From an uncultured Lachnospiraceae bacterium (GTDB lineage Bacteria; Bacillota; Clostridia; Lachnospirales; Lachnospiraceae): a stretch of DNA of 11,760 nt. The stretch lies in NCBI GenBank assembly GCA_902767065.1, contig CACXFW010000024.1, forward strand, positions 1 to 11,760, written 5' to 3'. The notes under the pieces were generated by a model. The model did no database searches. It was not told the DNA's origin and was given only the letters and a program-made list of their open reading frames with translations. Below, piece by piece: positions 1 to 6,956 of the stretch (its first letter is position 1; each line of letters starts with the position of its first letter). The position numbers and the translations under genes are program-made.

Positions 1-73
1 GATGCCAGTATTGGGCATGAGGTGGCCGCCGAAGGCGGACGGAGTCCTGATGCCAGTTAAGAGCGCGAAGCGC
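1..73. repeat. Possible dispersed intergenic repeat (hairpins plus repeated 9-mer)
   Basis: Two copies of GATGCCAGT (1-9 and 49-57) bracket a hairpin at 26-38, and a second hairpin with the same GAA loop follows at 63-73. Repeated short words combined with palindromes in a gap between genes is typical of small non-coding repetitive elements, but only one copy is visible here, so dispersal cannot be shown. The alternative is chance structure in GC-rich DNA or the end of a coding region. Confidence 0.25.
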
Positions 74-142
74 GGAACAATCCGTAGAATCACTTTTGAC
101 GGGTAAATCATACATCCGGCACGACGAAGTCCGCCCGGATCC
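1..142. other. Left-edge intergenic stretch with two small hairpins
   Basis: I see no convincing gene here. Frame 1 stays open from the edge to a TAA at 58-60, so this could be the tail of a gene coming from the left, but 19 codons are too few to judge. The 9-mer GATGCCAGT occurs at 1-9 and again at 49-57. Two GC-rich inverted repeats with a GAA loop lie at 26-38 (CCGCC-GAA-GGCGG) and 63-73 (GCGC-GAA-GCGC). This is also the downstream flank of the minus-strand glycosyltransferase. Neither hairpin is followed by a T-run on either strand, so neither looks like a classical intrinsic terminator. Confidence 0.4.
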
Positions 143-1879
143 TCAGATGGAATAAGGCCGCGATACGGAAAACACCGGGTTGTACATAGGATCATGCGGA
201 TGAGAGCGGATGTAGTCCGGAATCTGCTCAAACCGGTAGAAAAGGGGAACGCCGTGGATCTCGCCGGTCAGCGTGACGCTGACATAAGGAAGGAGCGTGA
301 TCCTCTTTTCTTTTTCCCTGAGGTCCAGGCACAGTTCATAGAAGAAGCGTTCATTGAGCTTTTTCGGATGCGTCTTTTTGATGAACTGATCAAGATCCGC
401 GCGGCGGATCAGGAGAAAATGCCTCCCAACCAGGCTGACACAGTGCTGGCTGTCGGTCAGATGGTAATACCCCGGAAATTCGACACTCTGCCGGAAGAAG
501 GGAGAAGCAATCATCCCGTCCTGATCGTAGATCAGCCCGTATTCGTAGATCCTGTCGGCAGAGGACATCACCTTGCCGGCTGCGATCCCCACCTCCGGCC
601 GCTGGCAGTTGGAGACAAGGTCAGACAGCCAGCTGCGGTTATCAGGCAGCGCTGCAACATGATCCAGGAACAGGACATAGTCGCCCTTTACATCGGAATA
701 TCTTTCTGCCAGCTCGAACCGGTCATAGTCTGTCTTTTCCCGGAAACGAAGACAGGACGCCTCCGCGCAGTTTGTCAGAACGACCGATACGAGAGGCTGC
801 CCCTGCAGCTGATAGCGCGTACGGTAGAAGCCAAGGTTTTCCGTCTTCGTGGAGGAGGCCGGAACACCGGTACGCTGGAAATAGCTGTTCAGCGCATTCT
901 CCGCGGCGTCATACGCATACATCTTGCTGGTCGGGTCGCCTGCCACGGAATTGGTATGAATCCGCCAGTGATACAGGACCCTGGGAATATGGCAGATCCT
1001 TTGCGCCTTCTGTGTCGTGCGCAGGATAAAGTCATAATCCTGTGATCCGTCCATGGTGGTCGAGAATCCCTTCACCTGATCCACGATGGATTTCTTTACA
1101 ACATAAAAATGCGTGATGTAGTTGCAGCACAGCAGATAATCCTGATCAAAATCCGGCTTTAAGTTGGGATCATAGTAGCGCTTCAGTGCGGAATCGTACT
1201 TGTCCTCGTCCGAATACAGGACCTGCGCGCCAGGGTGCTGATTGATCATGCGCACAACCTCATAGAGCGCGTCAGGCGTGAGAAAATCATCGTGATCCAG
1301 CAGTGCGATATAGTCGCCGCCGGCGAGGGAAAGGGCGGCGTTGGTGTTGCCGGCAATTCCCAGATTCTCCTCCAGAGATTTGAGGAGGATCGAAGGATGT
1401 CTGCGCTGGAAGGACCGGACAACGGACCGGATGAGAGTGTGGTCCGGGCTCCCGTCAGCAATGCACAGCTCCCAGTTCGGATAGCTCTGCGCGACGACGG
1501 ATTCGATCATCTCCACCAGGTAATCCCAGGGGGTGTTGTAGGTCGGGACAATGATGCTGATGACAGGCTCATATGGAAAATGAACCTCCGCCTGCCTTGC
1601 AAGCGTCTCGCTGTCGGCGCTGTGCTTTTTGACATACTCGTTATAGCGGCTGCCCTTGCGCAGAAGATCAATCGTGTGCGCTGCCGTTTTTCTAAGGCCA
1701 TACGCGTTCAGGTAACGGCGCGCGTCATCCAGATTCTTCTTTGACAGAAGCGACGATACCTTTGTCGTCGTGAAGATGGTACTTTGCGCCAGGAAGGATG
1801 CCCTGGAGGCAGCCTCGGATACGCCGGAGCGAAGTGCTTCGGATGCTTTGGAATAAAATGAATTCGAGTCCTGTTTCAT
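143..1879 (-). CDS. Family 2 glycosyltransferase, two GT-A modules, second decayed
   Basis: A 578-residue cytosolic or membrane-peripheral glycosyltransferase, probably adding a sugar to a lipid-linked polysaccharide repeat unit. Residues 1-100 are a helical, Ser/Ala/Lys-rich leader without a signal peptide. Residues 105-310 are a complete GT-A fold: IISIIVPTYN-like first strand near 107-115, acidic metal/donor motif DHDD at 195-198, YSDED at 222-226, and GSQDYD at 278-283, the likely catalytic-base region. From about 357 a second GT-A module begins (QGQPLVSVVLTN), but it has lost about 60 residues of the nucleotide-binding part and its acidic motif reads DHVA (406-409), so it is probably non-catalytic. 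The gene is transcribed away from the rest of the cluster. The ATG at 1879 is the only plausible early start, yet no clear Shine-Dalgarno precedes it. Donor and acceptor cannot be told from sequence. Confidence 0.9.
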   Translation of the reverse strand: MKQDSNSFYSKASEALRSGVSEAASRASFLAQSTIFTTTKVSSLLSKKNLDDARRYLNAYGLRKTAAHTIDLLRKGSRYNEYVKKHSADSETLARQAEVHFPYEPVISIIVPTYNTPWDYLVEMIESVVAQSYPNWELCIADGSPDHTLIRSVVRSFQRRHPSILLKSLEENLGIAGNTNAALSLAGGDYIALLDHDDFLTPDALYEVVRMINQHPGAQVLYSDEDKYDSALKRYYDPNLKPDFDQDYLLCCNYITHFYVVKKSIVDQVKGFSTTMDGSQDYDFILRTTQKAQRICHIPRVLYHWRIHTNSVAGDPTSKMYAYDAAENALNSYFQRTGVPASSTKTENLGFYRTRYQLQGQPLVSVVLTNCAEASCLRFREKTDYDRFELAERYSDVKGDYVLFLDHVAALPDNRSWLSDLVSNCQRPEVGIAAGKVMSSADRIYEYGLIYDQDGMIASPFFRQSVEFPGYYHLTDSQHCVSLVGRHFLLIRRADLDQFIKKTHPKKLNERFFYELCLDLREKEKRITLLPYVSVTLTGEIHGVPLFYRFEQIPDYIRSHPHDPMYNPVFSVSRPYSI

Positions 1880-1929
1880 GGGGAGTAACCGTCCGCTTTT
1901 GATGATGGTACGATGGCTGCCGTTGTTTT

Positions 1930-1959
1930 TTGCTTATGCAGATGTTAGAATAACATAAT
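1930..1959 (+). promoter_or_regulatory. Candidate promoter for the plus-strand operon
   Basis: TTGCTT (1930-1935) and CATAAT (1954-1959, 5/6 match to TATAAT) are separated by 18 bp inside the only AT-rich patch between the two divergent genes. Transcription would start near 1966, leaving a leader of about 20 bases before the ATG at 1987. The -35 match is weak, so this is a suggestion, but the position and composition fit the main promoter of the operon. Confidence 0.35.
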
Positions 1960-1975
1960 TGTATTTCTTGTACAA
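1947..1975 (-). promoter_or_regulatory. Candidate promoter for the minus-strand glycosyltransferase
   Basis: Read on the minus strand, TTGTAC (plus 1970-1975) and TATTCT (plus 1947-1952) are separated by exactly 17 bp, as in a housekeeping sigma-factor promoter. Match to consensus is only moderate (3/6 and 4/6). It would give a leader of about 60 bases before the ATG at 1879. It overlaps the candidate plus-strand promoter, so the two divergent transcripts might compete. Confidence 0.35.
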
Positions 1976-1980
1976 GGAGG
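1967..1980 (+). promoter_or_regulatory. Strong ribosome binding site overlapping a 10-bp palindrome
   Basis: AAGGAGG at 1974-1980 lies 6 bases before the ATG at 1987 and fixes that start. It is overlapped on its left by the perfect palindrome CTTGTACAAG (1967-1976), which could be a protein-binding half-site pair or chance. The palindrome also contains the -35-like hexamer of the opposing promoter. Confidence 0.6.
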
Positions 1981-1986
1981 CTCACT

Positions 1987-3990
1987 ATGCTCAGCTTCGG
2001 GAAGACGCCGGCGATGGAATATCATGTCGGCACGGTGTGTGAAGCGGATGATCCACAGCTGAAACCATACGAGCGCTGGATCCTGGAGAATGAAAAGGAG
2101 ATCTGGCGGGAGGAAGGGACGGATGTCCGGAGGGTGACCGGTACGAAGCCGGAGGAGTTCACCGGCAGGATCACGGCACTTTGCCTGACAGGCTTTGGGC
2201 GGAAGGATCTTGCCTGTGTCAATGAAGCGATCCTCTCCTGCACCAGCGAGTATATGATCCTTTACGATGACGACATCCGGTTCTCGCCGGATGCATTTTC
2301 CGTGATTTCCCGCTGCGTCATGGATGGGAAGAAGCCGGATTTTATCTACTGCGATGAAGACAGGATCGATCCTGAGGGCGTCAGAACGGATCCGTTCTTC
2401 AAGCCGGGATGGTCCCCGGATACGCTGATGTCCTTCCTGTACGTCGGAAGGGCAGGGGTGTTCCGTACCTGCCTGTTGAAAAAGCTGGGCGGCCTGCGCA
2501 GCGAATATGGCACTGAGGCGTATTATGATCTGGTGCTGCGGTTCACCGAAAAGGCGGGGATGATCCGCCATATCCCGAAGGTTCTGTATCATGTTTTTAC
2601 CGGATGTAAAGAACGGGCGCGGGATCCGCAGGCTCAGATCCGCCTGAAGGAAGACGCCCTGAAGCGCAGGGGAACGCCCGGCGAGGTGTTCTGGAATGAG
2701 GATCATAAGGAAGCGGATGTCCGGTATCAGGTTCAGGGAGAGCCTCTGGTCTCCATCATCATTCCGTCAAAGGATCATTACCAGATGCTGTCGGAATGCC
2801 TGGAGTCGATCCGGGAGCATACCTGTTATCCGCATTACGAGCTGATCATCGTGGATAACGGAAGCGGTCCGGAGCAGAAGGAGAAGATCGAAGCTCTGGC
2901 GAAGAGGCATGGCGCGTGTTATCTCTGGCAGCCGATGCCCTTCAACTTCTCCGCGATGTGTAATCTGGGCGCGCGAAAAGCGTCCGGAGAATATCTGTTG
3001 TTGCTCAATGATGATGTCCTGGCGGGAGAAGGCAGCTGGCTGTCGCTTTTGCTTGCCCAGGCACAGCTTCCCCATTGCGGGGCGGTGGGGGCAAAACTGC
3101 TGTATCCCGATACCGGGAAGATCCAGCACGCCGGAATCGTGAATCTGGAAGTCGGCGCGGTCCATGCGCTGATGGGAAGGGAAGAGGAGAAGGACTGGTA
3201 CTTCCACCGCAACAAGGTTACGTACAATTACTGCGCGGTGACAGGCGCCTGCCTGATGGTTTCCCGGGAGAAATATACTGCCGCCGGCGAAATGGATGAG
3301 CGGCTTTCCATCTCTTATAATGATGTCGGTCTGTGCTTTGCCCTGATGGAGAAGGGATACCATAACTGTGTGCGCAATGACGCGGTGCTCCGGCATCATG
3401 AATCTGCCAGCAGAGGATCTGATTTTCTTTCCGGGGAGAAAATGGCCAGGCTTGCCAGGGAGTGCCGGATCCTGTACCGGACATTTCCCGGGATGAGGGG
3501 GAAGGATCCCTGCTACAACCGGAATCTGACGGGAGTGGGAAACGATTTCGCGCTGAACATGGTGTATAAGGCAAAACCGTCCAGGTCCTTTTCCGGTCCG
3601 CTGCCGCCTTCGGAAGGCCGGATTGTGTGTATTCTCAATGAGGTGGAGACCATCGGCCGGACCTGGGTCATATCGGGGTATCTTTTCACAGGACGGATCG
3701 ACGGTCCCGCAGTGGACAGAGTGTGCGAATATGATCTGATTCTCGAGGAGGAGAGCGGTGCGTGCCGGTGCTTTCGGATTGACGACATCCGGGAGGATGA
3801 TACGCGGTTCGTGACCATCGAGGACAAAAAGGGGCAGTGGAACATCCCCTATACGCTGTTCCGGATCAGGGTCGGACAGAGCCAGGTCCGCCCGGATGTG
3901 CGCTATGAGATCGTTCTGGGACTGAAGCGCCCAGACGGCCGGATCGATCCTTTGCGGACGGGGTATTATCTGACGGCGCAGGAGGTGTGA
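1987..3990 (+). CDS. Family 2 glycosyltransferase, two modules, first decayed
   Basis: A 667-residue glycosyltransferase, predicted cytosolic, likely acting in assembly of the polysaccharide repeat unit. Residues about 60-210 are a GT-A remnant that lacks the first nucleotide-binding strand but keeps DDD (94-96), CDED (122-125) and the RHIPKVLYH strand (194-202). A linker with VRYQVQGEPLVS (245-256) leads into a full second GT-A module (255-480): VSIIIPSKD, a VDNGS turn near 289-293, LNDD at 340-343, and YND at 444-446. A beta-rich C-terminal domain of about 130 residues (540-667) follows, perhaps acceptor or carbohydrate binding. The linker matches that of the divergent neighbour at 143-1879, so the two are distant paralogues with opposite modules intact. 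First gene of the plus-strand run; its stop overlaps the region carrying the next gene's ribosome sites. Substrates unknown. Confidence 0.9.
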   Translation: MLSFGKTPAMEYHVGTVCEADDPQLKPYERWILENEKEIWREEGTDVRRVTGTKPEEFTGRITALCLTGFGRKDLACVNEAILSCTSEYMILYDDDIRFSPDAFSVISRCVMDGKKPDFIYCDEDRIDPEGVRTDPFFKPGWSPDTLMSFLYVGRAGVFRTCLLKKLGGLRSEYGTEAYYDLVLRFTEKAGMIRHIPKVLYHVFTGCKERARDPQAQIRLKEDALKRRGTPGEVFWNEDHKEADVRYQVQGEPLVSIIIPSKDHYQMLSECLESIREHTCYPHYELIIVDNGSGPEQKEKIEALAKRHGACYLWQPMPFNFSAMCNLGARKASGEYLLLLNDDVLAGEGSWLSLLLAQAQLPHCGAVGAKLLYPDTGKIQHAGIVNLEVGAVHALMGREEEKDWYFHRNKVTYNYCAVTGACLMVSREKYTAAGEMDERLSISYNDVGLCFALMEKGYHNCVRNDAVLRHHESASRGSDFLSGEKMARLARECRILYRTFPGMRGKDPCYNRNLTGVGNDFALNMVYKAKPSRSFSGPLPPSEGRIVCILNEVETIGRTWVISGYLFTGRIDGPAVDRVCEYDLILEEESGACRCFRIDDIREDDTRFVTIEDKKGQWNIPYTLFRIRVGQSQVRPDVRYEIVLGLKRPDGRIDPLRTGYYLTAQEV

Positions 3991-4000
3991 ATTGGATGAG

Positions 4001-4006
4001 AAGGAG
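4001..4006 (+). promoter_or_regulatory. Ribosome binding site choosing the 4014 start
   Basis: AAGGAG lies 7 bases before ATG 4014. A competing AGGAGG at 3980-3985 would serve ATG 3996 (10 bases) or the overlapping GTG 3987 (only 1 base, too close). All three starts are in frame and differ by at most 9 residues, none within the first membrane segment. Confidence 0.5.
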
Positions 4007-4013
4007 TTTCCCT

Positions 4014-6062
4014 ATGAACCTGGCCGGATTTGACCGGATGGATCATCGAAGACGGACGATATGGATCGTAATCTTTTGCGTGGTTGTATCCGCAGCTCTT
4101 GCGATTGTCCTGTCCTTTGGAATGAGGCGGGTATTCAGCCGGAGCATGAAGGTCTGCCATCTGGCGACGGTCGGGCTTACGGAATCGGTGACTGACCAGA
4201 TGTTGGATCAGGATACCTATACGCAGACCTTTATTTCTCCCTTTGACAGGTTGAAAAGCGTAGAGGTAATCTTTGGAACCTATGCTCAGACGCCGGGCGA
4301 GGGACAGCTGCTTGTGACTTTGCTTCATGGGGAGGAAAAGGTCAGGACCTGGAAGATCCCTCTGTCTCTCATCCCTGATATGTCTTACCTGAAACTGGAT
4401 CTGGATCAGGTCTGCTCCTGTTCACCGGGGGATGAGTTTGCTCTGCGGTTTCGTACGAAGGGGGCTGTGAGCGGAGCGTCCATTGCAATCTGCAAGTCGG
4501 TCAGGGAGTATGGTTCGGATGCGGTTGCTCCCTTTGACATCTCCAAAACCGGAGAACCGGAAAAAAACGGAGAACCGCTCGAAGGAGACCTGTGCTTTCG
4601 TCTGCGCGGGAGCTGCCCGGCCAATATGAAGGCACTGCTTCCGGTGATGCTGTTTCTTTGCCTGATTCTTTCCCTGATCCTGGCAAGAGGACTGTTCTAT
4701 CGGTACTGGAATGAAACGCTGAAGCTGGATGAGCTGATCATTTTTCTTCTGGTGGCGGCATGCTGCCTTCTGTTCACGCAGTTTTTTGACCAGCTGAACA
4801 CCAGCGTGGGCGGGTTCTATTTTCTGAACGCTTTGAGGGAAGGAAAGCTGCTGCAGTTTTACAGCTACCAGCTCGGAGTCAGATATTTTGGCATGATTGG
4901 GAACTACAATATCGTGGTGTATCTTGCCATGGCGGTTCTTCATCTGCCGTATTATCTTCTGACGCAGCTGAAGGTGATTACGCTGGACGCGCATACGATT
5001 GTTCTGTACTACAATGTGATCCTCGGGGTCATACTGTATCTGTGCGGAAGGATCTTCCGGAATGTGCTGCAAGGCTACGGTGCCAAGGAGAGACAGGCTT
5101 CTTTCGGGAGGATCCTTTTTTACCTCTCACCGATCGTGCTTTTTGGTACGGTTGGATTTGTCCAGCAGGATCTGCTGTACGTATTGTTTTTGCTTCTGGG
5201 ACTCAGGCTGCATCAGAAAGGCAGGAAGGATATGGCTTTTCTGGTCATGTCTGTGTCTGTTGCACTGAAGTCCATTCCACTGTTCATCCTGGTTCCGTTT
5301 ATTCTTCTGTCGGAGAAGAATATCTGGAGGGATATCCGGTATGTGATGGAAATCCTTCTTGTGACGCTCATTACAGGAATCATCTACGGGTCGGATGCAG
5401 GCTATCAGTCTGTCGATCATGCGATGTATTATAAAAACCTGTTCACCTCCGTCATGACGCTGTCCCACTGGGAGGCCAGCCTGTTTCTGGTGCTCTGGTT
5501 TGTGTTTGTCTGCTGGTGCTTCTACCATAAGCCGATGGAAGACTGGAAGAACCTGTTTATCGCTTCCCTGGGCGGATTCTCTTTGTTTGTGCTGTTCTGC
5601 GGATGGAACCCGCAGTATCTGGTCGGATACGGGATCGTGATCGCGGTATTTGGCCTGATGACTTCGGATAAGAACCGGTACCTGACAGTTATGACGGTTC
5701 TGTCGGGGAGCCTGATCGCCATGTCCTGCCTGTATTTCACGGACAATGTCGACAATTACATGTGTTTTTTTGGCCTGCCGGTGCTGCTTGCCGGGTTTGA
5801 TTCAAGAGTACCCGCGGTAGCTCTCAGTATACTGGTGAAGGAGAATGTCTCCCTCCCTCTGGAGTATCTTCAGATGGCAGCCCTGTCGCTCATGATGGCC
5901 GCGGTTATTTTCCTGCTTTTTCGCGGCTGGCAGGAGATAAAAGGAAGAAGCGGCCTTGTGGAAATGAAAAAGAATGAGATCTACAGCATCCTGATGTACC
6001 TTCCGGCTGTACCGATCATTCTGTACATGATGGTCTCATACGGATTGATTTTTGCACAGTAA
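4014..6062 (+). CDS. Polytopic membrane protein, GT-C-like glycosyltransferase
   Basis: A 682-residue membrane protein. An Arg-rich N-terminus (MDHRRR, 9-14) and one membrane helix (about 15-36) are followed by a soluble, beta-rich domain of about 165 residues (40-205), predicted outside the membrane, then about 12-14 hydrophobic helices to the C-terminus. The stretch VQQDLLYVLFLLLGLRL (383-399) followed by a short charged loop and SVALKSIPLFILVPF (415-429) resembles the conserved core of polyprenyl-phosphate-sugar-dependent GT-C enzymes (GT87/DUF2029-like). The loop after the third helix carries FFDQ (257-260), where GT-C families hold a catalytic acidic residue. It could transfer a sugar from a lipid carrier to the glycan on the outer face. 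A Wzy-like polymerase is the main alternative. The family call is from pattern recognition only. The preceding gene ends 23 bp upstream; alternative in-frame starts are ATG 3996 and GTG 3987. Confidence 0.8.
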   Translation: MNLAGFDRMDHRRRTIWIVIFCVVVSAALAIVLSFGMRRVFSRSMKVCHLATVGLTESVTDQMLDQDTYTQTFISPFDRLKSVEVIFGTYAQTPGEGQLLVTLLHGEEKVRTWKIPLSLIPDMSYLKLDLDQVCSCSPGDEFALRFRTKGAVSGASIAICKSVREYGSDAVAPFDISKTGEPEKNGEPLEGDLCFRLRGSCPANMKALLPVMLFLCLILSLILARGLFYRYWNETLKLDELIIFLLVAACCLLFTQFFDQLNTSVGGFYFLNALREGKLLQFYSYQLGVRYFGMIGNYNIVVYLAMAVLHLPYYLLTQLKVITLDAHTIVLYYNVILGVILYLCGRIFRNVLQGYGAKERQASFGRILFYLSPIVLFGTVGFVQQDLLYVLFLLLGLRLHQKGRKDMAFLVMSVSVALKSIPLFILVPFILLSEKNIWRDIRYVMEILLVTLITGIIYGSDAGYQSVDHAMYYKNLFTSVMTLSHWEASLFLVLWFVFVCWCFYHKPMEDWKNLFIASLGGFSLFVLFCGWNPQYLVGYGIVIAVFGLMTSDKNRYLTVMTVLSGSLIAMSCLYFTDNVDNYMCFFGLPVLLAGFDSRVPAVALSILVKENVSLPLEYLQMAALSLMMAAVIFLLFRGWQEIKGRSGLVEMKKNEIYSILMYLPAVPIILYMMVSYGLIFAQ

Positions 6063-6079
6063 GGAGTGCGAGGCACTGT

Positions 6080-6104
6080 TGCAGCGGCGCCGCTTTAGGC
6101 TGCA
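6080..6104 (+). other. Intergenic hairpin between the GT-C-like gene and rfbF
   Basis: TGCAGC (6080-6085) can pair with GCTGCA (6099-6104). Inside, AGCGGCGCCGCT (6083-6094) is a perfect 12-bp palindrome that could form an alternative, smaller hairpin and is followed by TTTA. A further stem, GTGC-GAG-GCAC, sits at 6066-6076. The T-run is too short for a confident terminator. It may reduce or process the transcript at the boundary between the transferase genes and the nucleotide-sugar genes. Confidence 0.35.
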
Positions 6105-6114
6105 TAAGTATTAA

Positions 6115-6120
6115 GAGGGA
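6115..6120 (+). promoter_or_regulatory. Ribosome binding site for the TTG start of rfbF
   Basis: GAGGGA lies 6 bases before TTG 6127. The nearby ATG at 6122 is out of frame and hits TGA after one sense codon, so it cannot be the gene start. The protein read from TTG begins exactly at the conserved family N-terminus. Confidence 0.6.
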
Positions 6121-6126
6121 AATGAG

Positions 6127-6912
6127 TTGAAGGTAGTTTTGCTTGCAGGTGGCTTCGGAACGCGGTTTTCCGAGGAGTCGGAGTTTAAGCCGAAGCCGAT
6201 GATCGAGATCGGCGGAATGCCGATTCTGTGGCACATTATGAAGGAGTATTCCCACTACGGCTTTAATGAGTTTGTGATCTGTGCCGGGTATAAACAACAT
6301 ATCATCAAGGAATGGTTTGCGGATTATTTCCTGCACACGTCGGATATTACGTTTGACTTTACACAGGGCAGCAGGGTCATTGTGCATGACCAGTATGTCG
6401 AGCCATGGAAGGTCACGGTGGTGGATACGGGACTGCATACCATGACAGGCGGAAGGCTGAAGCGGATCCGGAAATATGTCGGGGAAGAGCCGTTCCTGAT
6501 GACCTACGGGGATGGCGTGTGTGATGTCGATATCTGTAAGCTTGTCGATTATCATAAGGAGCATGGGAAGATTGCGACGCTGACTGCGGTGAAGCAGAAG
6601 CAGCAGAAGGGAATCCTCAGCATCGGAGGCGATAATGCCGTCCACTCCTTCCGGGAGAAGGCGGCGGATGACGGAGCGCTGATTAACGCCGGGTATATGG
6701 TTCTGAACCCGGAGATCTTTTCTTATATCGAGGATGATTCGACCGTGTTTGAGCAGGAGCCTCTCGAGAAGCTTGCGGTCAGGGGAGAACTGATGTCGTA
6801 TACTCACGAAGGATTCTGGCAGTGCATGGATACGAAACGTGAAAAGGATATGCTGGAGAAGCTGTGGGATGACCGATGCGCGCCGTGGTGCACCTGGGGA
6901 TATGAGAGATAG
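6127..6912 (+). CDS. rfbF: Glucose-1-phosphate cytidylyltransferase
   Basis: Makes CDP-glucose from glucose 1-phosphate and CTP, the entry step to CDP-linked 3,6-dideoxysugars; soluble and cytosolic. The 261 residues match the full length of the family. Seen: the nucleotide-binding signature LLAGGFGTRF (5-14), KPKPMIEIGG (21-30) with the substrate-binding lysine, PILWHIM (32-38), the metal-site YGDG (127-130), EQEPLEKL (209-216) and FWQCMDT (230-236) whose Asp is the second metal ligand. The start is TTG, supported by GAGGGA 6 bases upstream and by the N-terminus beginning at the conserved MKVVLLAGG. The loop after TAV (153-155) reads KQKQQKGIL where typical RfbF proteins have a PPGRFGAL-like segment, a local divergence beside the active site. 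Its presence predicts rfbG and rfbH partners; rfbH is present downstream. Also known as ddhA. Confidence 0.95.
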   Translation: MKVVLLAGGFGTRFSEESEFKPKPMIEIGGMPILWHIMKEYSHYGFNEFVICAGYKQHIIKEWFADYFLHTSDITFDFTQGSRVIVHDQYVEPWKVTVVDTGLHTMTGGRLKRIRKYVGEEPFLMTYGDGVCDVDICKLVDYHKEHGKIATLTAVKQKQQKGILSIGGDNAVHSFREKAADDGALINAGYMVLNPEIFSYIEDDSTVFEQEPLEKLAVRGELMSYTHEGFWQCMDTKREKDMLEKLWDDRCAPWCTWGYER

Positions 6913-6956
6913 GGGATGCAGATGAGATATCTGTCAATGAAAGGAAGAGGGAAGGA

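Noticed and set aside
194..1045. 283-residue open frame on the plus strand
   Set aside because: Antisense to the 143-1879 glycosyltransferase, whose motifs (DHDD, SDED, QDYD) are convincing; the antisense product resembles nothing I know.
1945..2706. 253-residue open frame on the minus strand
   Set aside because: Antisense to the second glycosyltransferase and crosses the divergent promoter region; no domain and no ribosome site.
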